A stretch of DNA of 64,000 nt, taken from assembly GCA_900168235.1 (NCBI GenBank), contig FUZG01000003.1, positions 310,001 to 374,000 of the forward strand. Reading direction: 5' to 3'. The position numbers were made by a program, and so were the translations under genes. Each line of letters starts with the position of its first letter. The first letter of the stretch is position 1. This stretch comes from Lachnospiraceae bacterium (GTDB taxonomy: Bacteria; Bacillota; Clostridia; Lachnospirales; Lachnospiraceae). Under the pieces are notes generated by a model. That model did no database searches. It had not been told where the DNA came from and was given only the letters and a program-made list of their open reading frames with translations. Below, piece by piece: positions 44,056 through 51,200 of the stretch.

Positions 44056-45456
44056 ATGGGAAAAGTTAAAGACGAAACATCGGTTAAAGCACTGAAAGCA
44101 GGTGTTTGGTACACATTCGCCTCTTTCTTAAAAAAGGGTGTAGCATTTGCAACCACACCTATTTTTGCACGACTGATGACAAAAGGGGATTACGGTTCAT
44201 ACGGTAACTTTACAGTATGGCTCTCCATCTGCGCAGTAGTTTGTACTCTCAATCTGAAGAGTTCTGTTTTTAAGGCAAGATATGACTACGAGGATGATTT
44301 TGACGGATATCTGTCATCCATAACATTTCTTGGAACTCTCTCAACAGCGTGTTTTTATGCAGTAGTAGTTATTTTTCAGGACTTTTTTGTCAATCTCCTG
44401 AAAATAGATATGATATATCTTCATGTCATGTTCATAGAGCTTATGTTTGCACCGGCTCTTGATATACTTCAGGCAAAACACAGAATAATGCAGGAGTACA
44501 AAACACAGGTCGCACTATCGATTTTTGAATCGCTTGCATGCACTTTCTGCTCTGTGGGAATGGTTTTCATCTGCAAGGACAAACTTTTTGCAAGGATCAT
44601 CGGCGGAGAAGTTCCTGATATCATTATTTATATAGTAGTTTTTTCTATTCTTCTCTTCCGTGGAAGAAAAATCATATCGACCGAATACTGGAAATATGCT
44701 GCAGCCTATTCAATACCAGTCATTCCTCACCTGCTTTCTAACATTATCTTAGGTTCTTCTGATAAGATAATGATAAGAAATATGATAGGTGCCGAAGCTA
44801 ATGGTAATTATACCCTGGCATATCAGTGCGGCATGATCGTTTCCACTCTGATGACATCGTTTAATCAGGCAATGACCCCCTGGCTCTATCAGAAGTTACA
44901 TGCAGAGCAAGAGGATGCGATAAAAAAAGTAAATCGGGTTTATATCATCTCTTTTGTTATACTGGTCATGGCTTTTATTCTTATGGCTCCCGAGATCGTC
45001 TGGGTTCTGGGCGATAAGGGTTATAAAGGAGTCGAATATATTATCCCGCCTATAATGCTCGGATATGGATTTAAGTTTGCATATACCGGCTACGTTAATG
45101 TAGAACAATACCATAAAAAAACAGGTATCGTTTCAGTCGGAACGCTTATTGCAGCTACATTCAACATTGTCACAAATTTGATCTTTCTTCCTATATTCGG
45201 TTATGCAGCCGCAGCATACACTACGCTTGCAGGCTTTATAATGCTCCTGCTCCTTCATTATGGCATCAGCAGAAAATACGGATTTACAAAAATATATGAC
45301 AACAGGTTTACATTCCTCGTAATGGGCGCGATGATGATCATCGGGCTTTCACTGCAGTTCCTTTATCCGTTCATGCTCCTGCGCTGGGCACTGGCATTCG
45401 CCTTCGGAATGATTGCCCTTTTTGAGTTCTATAAACTAAAGAAAAAATACTTTTGA
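44056..45456 (+). CDS. Polysaccharide flippase (Wzx/MOP superfamily)
   Basis: A 466-residue polytopic membrane protein with 12-14 hydrophobic helices. Its starting motif KKGVAFATTPIFARLMTKGDYG is typical of Wzx/RfbX O-antigen and capsule flippases, which turn undecaprenyl-linked oligosaccharides to the outer face. AGGAAG lies 6 nt before the ATG. It is co-transcribed with the deacetylase 12 nt downstream from a perfect promoter. Unlike its neighbours it is on the plus strand and lies between two tRNA-Leu gene copies, suggesting an acquired module. The transported glycan is unknown. Confidence 0.92.
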   Translation: MGKVKDETSVKALKAGVWYTFASFLKKGVAFATTPIFARLMTKGDYGSYGNFTVWLSICAVVCTLNLKSSVFKARYDYEDDFDGYLSSITFLGTLSTACFYAVVVIFQDFFVNLLKIDMIYLHVMFIELMFAPALDILQAKHRIMQEYKTQVALSIFESLACTFCSVGMVFICKDKLFARIIGGEVPDIIIYIVVFSILLFRGRKIISTEYWKYAAAYSIPVIPHLLSNIILGSSDKIMIRNMIGAEANGNYTLAYQCGMIVSTLMTSFNQAMTPWLYQKLHAEQEDAIKKVNRVYIISFVILVMAFILMAPEIVWVLGDKGYKGVEYIIPPIMLGYGFKFAYTGYVNVEQYHKKTGIVSVGTLIAATFNIVTNLIFLPIFGYAAAAYTTLAGFIMLLLLHYGISRKYGFTKIYDNRFTFLVMGAMMIIGLSLQFLYPFMLLRWALAFAFGMIALFEFYKLKKKYF

Positions 45457-45468
45457 AAGGTGAAATAA

Positions 45469-46425
45469 ATGCGTTCTGTACATATAATAATGTATCACTA
45501 TGTTAGAGATCTGCTTCATTCGAGATATCCTGAGATAAAGGGACTTGCACTCGATGAATTTGTAAAGCAGGTTGAGTTCCTGAAAAACAACTTTAACATT
45601 ATAAGCATGGATGAACTTGTTTCAGCCGGCGTCAACGGCGATAAATTACCCGAAAGAGCCGCTGTCCTCACATTTGATGACGGATATTCAGATCACTTCA
45701 TGAATGTTTTCCCCGTCTTAAAAAACTTTGGAGTATCAGGTTCATTTTACATCCCGGGAGAAGCTGTAAAAGATCACAAGATTCTTTCAGTAAACAAAAT
45801 CCATTTCATACTTGCTTCAGCCGAGATCAACTCATTACAATCAGAAGTTATTGCACTTATGGACAAATATAGAGGACGCGAATTTGATTTTCCCGACACC
45901 GATACATTAATTGAGATGTACCAGAAACCGGGACGCTATGACATTGCAGAAACTGTTTTTGTAAAAAAGATGCTGCAGACCGTTCTTCCCGAAAGGCTCA
46001 GAGATATTATCTGTGATGAACTTTTTGCAAAGTATGTGGGTGTAAAAGAGGATGTTTTCAGCCGCGAACTGTATCTAAACGAGCATCAGATCAAATGCAT
46101 GAAAGATGCCGGTATGCATATAGGCGCGCATGGTTATGCTCATTACTGGCTCGGTGATCTTAATAAAGAAAAGATGATCGAAGATGTGAACAAGGGTCTC
46201 GAGGTTATCGATCCTTTCATTGACAGAAATAATTGGGTAATGAATTATCCTTATGGATCATATAACGGCGAAACAGTTGAATATATAAAATCCATCGGAT
46301 GCAAGATGGCGATCGCAACAAAGGTCGGTATATGCGACCTCGACAAGGATGATTTCTACGCACTTCCAAGACTCAATACAAACGATTATCCACCTAAAAG
46401 TGAAACATATAAGACCTTCGCTTAA
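45469..46425 (+). CDS. Cytosolic polysaccharide deacetylase (NodB family)
   Basis: A 318-residue protein with TFDDGYSDHF (catalytic Asp and metal Asp), the HGYAH metal motif in GAHGYAHYW, and a YPYGSYN block in place of RxPYG. There is no signal peptide or membrane anchor, so it should act in the cytoplasm, perhaps on a lipid-linked or nucleotide-linked sugar. GAAAGGTG precedes the ATG. Its stop codon lies in the loop of a bidirectional terminator and overlaps the stop of the opposing acyltransferase gene by four bases. Confidence 0.9.
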   Translation: MRSVHIIMYHYVRDLLHSRYPEIKGLALDEFVKQVEFLKNNFNIISMDELVSAGVNGDKLPERAAVLTFDDGYSDHFMNVFPVLKNFGVSGSFYIPGEAVKDHKILSVNKIHFILASAEINSLQSEVIALMDKYRGREFDFPDTDTLIEMYQKPGRYDIAETVFVKKMLQTVLPERLRDIICDELFAKYVGVKEDVFSRELYLNEHQIKCMKDAGMHIGAHGYAHYWLGDLNKEKMIEDVNKGLEVIDPFIDRNNWVMNYPYGSYNGETVEYIKSIGCKMAIATKVGICDLDKDDFYALPRLNTNDYPPKSETYKTFA

Positions 46426-46440
46426 AGCGAAGGTCTTTCT
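46411..46440. terminator. Bidirectional terminator containing both stop codons
   Basis: AGACCTTCGC (46412-46421) and GCGAAGGTCT (46427-46436) form a 10-bp stem. The 5-nt loop TTAAA contains bases of TAA stops in both directions. U-rich on the plus-strand side (TTCTTTAT), weaker on the minus side. Confidence 0.85.
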
Positions 46441-47483
46441 TTATCTCTATCAAAATTAGGGCGGTCCTGGTCACCATCTCCTTTGCAGATAGTGACATCG
46501 GATCCAATATCGCAAAATCCGGCCATGTCCTTGTTTTCCTGTACAAAAGGCTCAAAATAGTTCGGGATCACGTTTTCATCGTCTCCCTCATATCTATTCT
46601 TAAATCCTGCGGATTTCAGGTATCCTGCCTCAAATCCATAAACATAGAAATCAACATACTCACAGCCTGTCTTTCTCAGCATCTCATCAAAAAACTGCCC
46701 TGCGCCAGCCATTGCAGACTGATCTCCGATGTAATCGATCACACGAAGAACACGGGAACCGTTTGCTTCAACCTGCCTTGTAACCATTAATGCAGATGCC
46801 TTTTCGCCATCCTTGCTGAGAAGATAAATACTATAATCGTACCAAGGATGATCGAAATATCTGTGCTTGATAAACCAATTATCCTTATACGGAATAGAAT
46901 CGATCGCCTCTACATCAAATTTAGACTTTAAATCGTCTATATCAGAAACCTTTTCAACTTTTGTTGAACAGCTCATCGAAGAAAAAGAACCATCAAAGCG
47001 ATCTTTAATAACAGCTATCTTGAAATCTTTTACTTCAGGATTGAGGCGATAAAAATGGTCTAATCTGACGATCTGCTTCTTAAACCGGCTGCCAACGATC
47101 ATTGTAGTATTTATATTCTGTCCAACTCCAAGATTATATCTGCATCCGATCAGGGATTCCGTTCTCTTTCTTATCTCTGTTCCTAAAAGAGGGAAATTGC
47201 CATCACCTGTATTCGCTTTCCAGATACTTCCCCAATAATCCCGTTTTTCAGGGTTTTTCGAGCTGAAAAGGAGTCCTCTGATACCCTGGATCGTATTTGT
47301 GGCACGGTCCACAGCGATCACGAAATTTACCTTTCCATCGATCAGAAACTCATATTCAAAATACTTTCTGTTAGTCGACATCAGATGACCGGCAGACCAA
47401 TATTTATCAATGAACTGCATAATGGAATCAATATCATCCTCAGTCGCCAGGCGAACGCAGTATTTATCGTCAAACTTTCCCAT
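46422..47483 (-). CDS. GNAT-like acyltransferase (putative)
   Basis: A 353-residue protein whose N-terminus (YCVRLATEDDIDSIMQFIDKYWSAG) is a GNAT start strand and helix. Later GxGxN-type (GVGQNINTT) and IDYIGDQSAMAGAGQ segments look like a second acetyltransferase-like half. It has no signal peptide. It starts one base over the stop of the carrier-protein gene (TAATG), so it is translationally coupled to it. A natural role is transfer of the acyl or aminoacyl group from the carrier to an amine (inference). I recognise no closer named family. Confidence 0.65.
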   Translation of the reverse strand: MGKFDDKYCVRLATEDDIDSIMQFIDKYWSAGHLMSTNRKYFEYEFLIDGKVNFVIAVDRATNTIQGIRGLLFSSKNPEKRDYWGSIWKANTGDGNFPLLGTEIRKRTESLIGCRYNLGVGQNINTTMIVGSRFKKQIVRLDHFYRLNPEVKDFKIAVIKDRFDGSFSSMSCSTKVEKVSDIDDLKSKFDVEAIDSIPYKDNWFIKHRYFDHPWYDYSIYLLSKDGEKASALMVTRQVEANGSRVLRVIDYIGDQSAMAGAGQFFDEMLRKTGCEYVDFYVYGFEAGYLKSAGFKNRYEGDDENVIPNYFEPFVQENKDMAGFCDIGSDVTICKGDGDQDRPNFDRDKERPSL

Positions 47484-47722
47484 TACATTGTCTTTCTTTC
47501 AAGAATTTCCTGAACAAGCTTTGTGATACAGTCTAAATTATTGAAAGTCTCCGGAAGTACATCGTCGGCTTCAAATTCTATATCATATTTTTCTGAAATA
47601 GCTCCAATGATCGACAGTACTGCATAAGAATCGAGTAATCCGTCATCGATCAATGCATCTTCATTTTCAAAATCAATCGTAGGACAGGTTTCTTCAAGTA
47701 ACTTTAATATCTCATCACGCAT
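47483..47722 (-). CDS. Acyl/aminoacyl carrier protein (DltC-like)
   Basis: A 79-residue acidic four-helix carrier with DDGLLDSYAVLSI. S32 after LD is the phosphopantetheine attachment site. The LLDS-type motif resembles DltC (D-alanyl carrier) as much as fatty-acid ACP. It lies between an adenylating enzyme and an acyltransferase, so it probably carries the activated residue between them. Confidence 0.9.
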   Translation of the reverse strand: MRDEILKLLEETCPTIDFENEDALIDDGLLDSYAVLSIIGAISEKYDIEFEADDVLPETFNNLDCITKLVQEILERKTM

Positions 47723-47753
47723 TTTTTTGCCTCTTCATCAACAGTTAATCTGC

Positions 47754-49289
47754 TTAATTATTTTCCTTTTCAAGAGTCTTCCGGTCAAGCTTTCCATTCG
47801 GAAGCTGCGGCAGTGTCTCTACTTTATTTACGACCGTCGGTATCATGTACGGCGGCAGCTTTGAGTCAAGTGCACGCATAAGATCCTTTTCTGACAATGA
47901 TCCTATATAATACAGCACAAGTGCATCCTTATTTTTATTATGGACACAGCAGCATGCATCTATATCATCCAGCGAATCTACAGCGTTCTCTATCTCGCCA
48001 AGCTCGATACGTTTTCCCATATGCTTGACCTGATAGTCCATTCTTCCCGAGAATACGAGATTTCCATCCTCATCCCAGAAAGCAAGGTCTCCCGTATGGT
48101 ACATTTTTTCGCCATATCCAAGCTCTGACGGAAGATCGGTAAATGCCATTTCCGTCTTTTCAGGATTATTATAATATCCTGCAGCAAGGCAAGTTCCGTA
48201 AACGCAAATCTCACCTTTTCTCGATCTATCCGACTGCGGAATGATCTCTTCACCATCAACAAGTATCATTCCGGTGTTTCTATAGGGCTTTCCAATAGGA
48301 ATCAGCCCGTCATAATTTCTCTTATTATCTACTTTATAATAACTGCATGATCCGGTTATCTCAGACGGTCCATAGAACTGCCAGTAATCAATATCCGGAT
48401 AAAATCCCTTCCAGTATTCAAAAACCGGAAGCTGCATGGATTCACCTGAAAAACAGAGAGTTCTTATCGAATCAGGTCTTAACTTTCCAAGTGATTTAAA
48501 CTGGGCAATTATACGGTAAACCGTGGGAACCCACATGCAGTAAGTTATCTTCTTTTCATCTATATACTGAAGAAGTTTTAACGGAAAAGAAAAGCACTTT
48601 GCCGGTATGATGCAAAGCTCCGCCCCTGACGCCAGCGTCATGTATAAATCCTTAAGGGACATGTCTGAGTAAAAAGGTGCCTGATTACCGCATACATCAT
48701 CTCCACGCATGCCAACTTCATCCATGAAGCTGCTGATATAATCCATTACGCTTCTATGACGGACAGCAACGCCCTTTGGCACACCGGTAGATCCGGAGGT
48801 AAAAATAATGTACATAAGACTGCTGTCCATAATAGAATTGACAGCAGCATGAATCTCAGGTGATTCTGCCTTTCCAACAGCTTTTCCGATCAAATCCTCG
48901 TAAACAAGATATTCACCGCTGTACCCTGATTTCAACAGCTTTTTTTCATCTTTTCTATTTGTAAGGATCCTGTATTCCTGAAGTGTTTCAAGGATACTGT
49001 TCAGTCTCTCAACAGGAGTGCTGACATCGACCGGAACATAAAAAGAACCGCTGTAAAGCGTTCCATAAATACTTACGACATGGCTTATAGATCTGTCCAT
49101 AAAAATGACAACAGGTACTTTTTTCCCTGACGGATCAGATGTGCTTATAAGTGAATAAGCCAGCTCTCGGGATCTGTTCCTGAGCTCAAGCCAGGTTATG
49201 CTTTCGCTCTCTTCCGAAACAGCGGTTTTATCAGGAATATTTAAATAATTTTCCTCTAAATAATCAATAACAGATACTTTTCTACTCAT
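47754..49289 (-). CDS. Adenylation enzyme (DltA/NRPS A-domain-like)
   Basis: A 511-residue stand-alone AMP-forming ligase with all core motifs: IIFTSGSTGVPKGVAVRH (A3), QAPFYSDMSLKDLYMTLASG (A4 region), QFYGPSEITGSC (A5), YHTGDL and GRMDYQVKHMGKRIELGEIE (A7-A8) and the C-terminal LPQLPNGKLDRKTL with catalytic Lys (A10). It should activate a small amino or carboxylic acid and load it on the adjacent carrier protein. No DltB or DltD is present, so it is not an ordinary dlt operon. A TTG five codons upstream is in frame; neither start has a strong ribosome site. Confidence 0.9.
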   Translation of the reverse strand: MSRKVSVIDYLEENYLNIPDKTAVSEESESITWLELRNRSRELAYSLISTSDPSGKKVPVVIFMDRSISHVVSIYGTLYSGSFYVPVDVSTPVERLNSILETLQEYRILTNRKDEKKLLKSGYSGEYLVYEDLIGKAVGKAESPEIHAAVNSIMDSSLMYIIFTSGSTGVPKGVAVRHRSVMDYISSFMDEVGMRGDDVCGNQAPFYSDMSLKDLYMTLASGAELCIIPAKCFSFPLKLLQYIDEKKITYCMWVPTVYRIIAQFKSLGKLRPDSIRTLCFSGESMQLPVFEYWKGFYPDIDYWQFYGPSEITGSCSYYKVDNKRNYDGLIPIGKPYRNTGMILVDGEEIIPQSDRSRKGEICVYGTCLAAGYYNNPEKTEMAFTDLPSELGYGEKMYHTGDLAFWDEDGNLVFSGRMDYQVKHMGKRIELGEIENAVDSLDDIDACCCVHNKNKDALVLYYIGSLSEKDLMRALDSKLPPYMIPTVVNKVETLPQLPNGKLDRKTLEKENN

Positions 49290-49307
49290 GTCAAAATTCT
49301 TCAAAAA

Positions 49308-49323
49308 CCCATATTAATATGGG
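49308..49323 (-). promoter_or_regulatory. 16-bp perfect palindrome in adenylation gene leader
   Basis: CCCATATTAATATGGG, followed on the minus strand by TTTTTG, lies about 20 nt before the ATG. It could be an operator or a small attenuator hairpin. Confidence 0.55.
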
Positions 49324-49349
49324 AAACAAGTAATATGCAAACCTTTCCT

Positions 49350-49379
49350 ATATTATCAATTTACAATCTTCATTGTCAA
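49350..49379 (-). promoter_or_regulatory. Promoter of the adenylation-carrier-acyltransferase operon
   Basis: TTGACA, 18-nt spacer, TAATAT on the minus strand. The -35 lies 4 bp from the next repeat element. Confidence 0.75.
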
Positions 49380-49382
49380 GTT

Positions 49383-49592
49383 GGGTCCAAGTCGCATTTC
49401 CACACCTTCACTTAACCACTACCCGCGGAAGATGGGGGCGCTGGACGTCCAGTGGACGTCCGCTTAGCGCCGATCTCAGGGGACTTTATGTCCCCTGAGA
49501 TCGGAACCCGTCGCCGCAGGCGACTGGGGGCAAGTCGCACTTCCTCGCGAACGAAAAAGAGCAGATGCTTTCGCATCTGCTCTTTTTGTTCG
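49383..49592 (-). repeat. tRNA-Leu-linked hairpin array, element 3
   Basis: Same order as element 1: terminator, GAACCC-GTCGCC/GGCGAC hairpin, then GATCTCAGGGGAC-TTTAT-GTCCCCTGAGATC, then a GGCGCT/AGCGCC hairpin around GGACGTCC, and the inverted tRNA-end copy (CATTTCC ... GCGGAAGATG). Stem sequences differ from the other elements but pairing is kept. Confidence 0.7.
49553..49588 (-). terminator. Terminator of tRNA-Leu copy 3
   Basis: AAAAAGAGCAGATGC and GCATCTGCTCTTTTT flank a 4-nt loop; immediately 3' of the tRNA. Confidence 0.85.
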
Positions 49593-49676
49593 TGCGGAAG
49601 ATGGGACTTGAACCCACACAACGTTGCCGTCACAAGATCCTTAGTCTTGCTCGTCTGCCAATTCCGACACTTCCGC
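49593..49676 (-). tRNA. tRNA-Leu (AAG), copy 3
   Basis: Same 84-nt gene with anticodon AAG as copies 1 and 2. Confidence 0.95.
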
Positions 49677-49720
49677 GTTTCTATTGTTTCGCCCGACGCT
49701 AGTGCGCCGCAACGAAATGT

Positions 49721-49750
49721 ATGATACTACAGATTGTATTTATATGTCAA
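49721..49750 (-). promoter_or_regulatory. Promoter of tRNA-Leu copy 3
   Basis: TTGACA, 18-nt spacer, TATCAT. The leader hairpin loop differs from copies 1-2. Confidence 0.8.
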
Positions 49751-49813
49751 CAATCTTTTTTAACTTTTTTGAACTTTTTATTCCACACCATCAAACCAGG
49801 CAATAAAGTACTC

Positions 49814-49857
49814 CGAAAAATAAGCCCAAGAGTATCAGGATTCTCATCCTAACACTC
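49814..49857 (-). terminator. Terminator of merR-type gene
   Basis: GAGTGTTAGGAT and ATCCTGATACTC pair (two G-U) on the minus strand around GAGA, followed by a T-rich stretch ending ATTTTTC. Confidence 0.7.
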
Positions 49858-49938
49858 TCAGACTCACTTATTTTGCCCTGTTCCATTTTCTACTTTAAAC
49901 TATACACTTCTTTACGCCTGTTCTGAACAGATCGATCC

Positions 49939-50751
49939 TTATGATCTTTCCACAGGAAAGCATACTTCTGTAACATATTCATCCGGGTTCGATGTCATTG
50001 CCGGGCTCACATGATATATACAGAACATAGGCGAATCACTCATCTTATATCCGTTTGAATTTATCCATGAAAGCGCGGTTGCAGTCGCATCACTCAGTTG
50101 GTCATAACTTCCCTTGACTATGCAGCTCGCCACCTCGATCTCAGGGAGTATCTTGAACTCAACCTGCTCCGTATCCTCATATTTTCCCTTGACCGTCATC
50201 CATGCAACTATTTCCACATTCTCTTCCTTGTACTCTTTATCAAGGAAATCACAACCAGCCCTACATGGATCCGCCGGCGTCATAGGCTTCCCATATTCTT
50301 TCATTCTGTTCCATGCAAGCTGCTCATCCTCATAACGCGGAATTATCATATGAACTGTTGCTGCATATCTCTCCGGTATTGTCTTTACTGTAACATCATA
50401 ACTCATGTTTTGCCCCTTTCTCAGCCTCTTTCTGGCTGTATCCAGAAGCATCAGTTTATACTCCGTTTCCCTCGCCTGATCCGCCAGTTCTTTCTGTCTA
50501 GTGATCAGATAATCATCAAATTTGTCCTTATCATCATATATCTCAAGGATACGAATAATGTCCGCTAAGGCAAATCCCATATCCTTAAGAGTCGTGATCC
50601 TGCCGATAATAAACAGCTGTTCCTCACGATAATAACGATATCCGCTGAAATCATCGATCTCTGCAGGTTTTAGGAGTCCAATATCATCATAGTGGCGGAG
50701 CATCCTAACGCTTACTCTGGATAGCTTTGAAAAATCTCCGATTTTTAACAT
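49939..50751 (-). CDS. MerR-family regulator with GyrI-like effector domain
   Basis: A 270-residue regulator. The N-terminal winged helix is IGDFSKLSRVSVRMLRHYDDIGLLKP, then a coiled-coil dimerisation helix (~75-115) and a C-terminal GyrI/BmrR-like ligand-binding domain (from about 122). Such proteins bind drugs or hydrophobic cations and untwist promoters with long spacers. Its own promoter has a 19-nt spacer with an inverted repeat. The next minus-strand structural gene upstream is a MATE pump, so a drug-response role is possible but not shown. It lies between two tRNA-Leu copies. A GGAGG site is upstream. Confidence 0.93.
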   Translation of the reverse strand: MLKIGDFSKLSRVSVRMLRHYDDIGLLKPAEIDDFSGYRYYREEQLFIIGRITTLKDMGFALADIIRILEIYDDKDKFDDYLITRQKELADQARETEYKLMLLDTARKRLRKGQNMSYDVTVKTIPERYAATVHMIIPRYEDEQLAWNRMKEYGKPMTPADPCRAGCDFLDKEYKEENVEIVAWMTVKGKYEDTEQVEFKILPEIEVASCIVKGSYDQLSDATATALSWINSNGYKMSDSPMFCIYHVSPAMTSNPDEYVTEVCFPVERS

Positions 50752-50792
50752 TTATTTTCCTCCATGGACGTTTATTTCCTGAGCTCACCACT

Positions 50793-50823
50793 ACTTTAAA
50801 CTCTACCATAATGTGAGAGTCAA
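50793..50823 (-). promoter_or_regulatory. MerR-type promoter and operator
   Basis: TTGACT, 19-nt spacer, TAAAGT. The spacer carries the dyad ACTCT-CA-CATTATG-GT-AGAGT (50800-50820). A 19-nt spacer with a centred dyad is the signature of MerR-activated promoters. Confidence 0.85.
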
Positions 50824-50849
50824 TACCTGTTTTTTATCTTTTTATTCAA

Positions 50850-51025
50850 AGAAAAAGGTCGTCTGTGAACACTCACAAACAACCTTTTCAATCGTGTCGA
50901 ACCGACCGAGGAGGACTTTATGTCCTCCGAGATCTGAACCCGTTTGCCGTAGGCAAACGGGTTCAAGTCGCACTTCCACGCGAACGAAAAAGAGCAGATG
51001 CTCTCGCATCTGCTCTTTTTGTTCG
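50850..51025 (-). repeat. tRNA-Leu-linked hairpin array, element 4
   Basis: Hairpins in order after the tRNA: terminator, GAACCCGTTTGCC-GTA-GGCAAACGGGTTC (perfect), GAGGAGGAC-TTTAT-GTCCTCC, and an AAAAGGT...ACCTTTT hairpin of ~17 bp. It shares CGAACCGACCGA with element 1. The inverted tRNA-end copy is GGGTTCAAGTCGCACTTCCA. Confidence 0.7.
50987..51020 (-). terminator. Terminator of tRNA-Leu copy 4
   Basis: AAAAAGAGCAGATGC and GCATCTGCTCTTTTT around a 4-nt loop on the minus strand. Confidence 0.85.
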
Positions 51026-51109
51026 TGCGGAAGATGGGACTTGAACCCACACAACGTTGCCGTCACAAGATCCTTAGTCTTGCTCGTCTGCCAATTCCGA
51101 CACTTCCGC
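51026..51109 (-). tRNA. tRNA-Leu (AAG), copy 4
   Basis: Same 84-nt gene and AAG anticodon as the other copies, but with a different upstream leader and promoter, so this may be the founder copy. Confidence 0.95.
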
Positions 51110-51153
51110 GTTTATTTATATTATCGAAACTCTTGTGTTTCGCAACGAATAAT

Positions 51154-51182
51154 ATATTATATCAGTCCCGTCATTCTGTCAA
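51154..51182 (-). promoter_or_regulatory. Promoter of tRNA-Leu copy 4
   Basis: TTGACA, 17-nt spacer, TAATAT. The leader has a CGAAAC/GTTTCG hairpin in place of the GC-rich one of copies 1-3. Confidence 0.85.
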
Positions 51183-51200
51183 CTATTAAATCAAAAAAAT

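Noticed and set aside
46422-49289. A standard dlt operon for teichoic-acid D-alanylation
   Set aside because: Adenylation and carrier genes are present, but dltB (MBOAT) and dltD are absent and an acyltransferase of a different fold is present instead.
43064-51109. CRISPR array
   Set aside because: Repeats are kilobases apart, contain tRNAs and hairpins, and have no regular short spacers or cas genes.
43292-51109. Prophage or integrative element at tRNA-Leu
   Set aside because: No integrase, transposase, phage or conjugation gene lies between or beside the copies; kept only as a recombination hypothesis.
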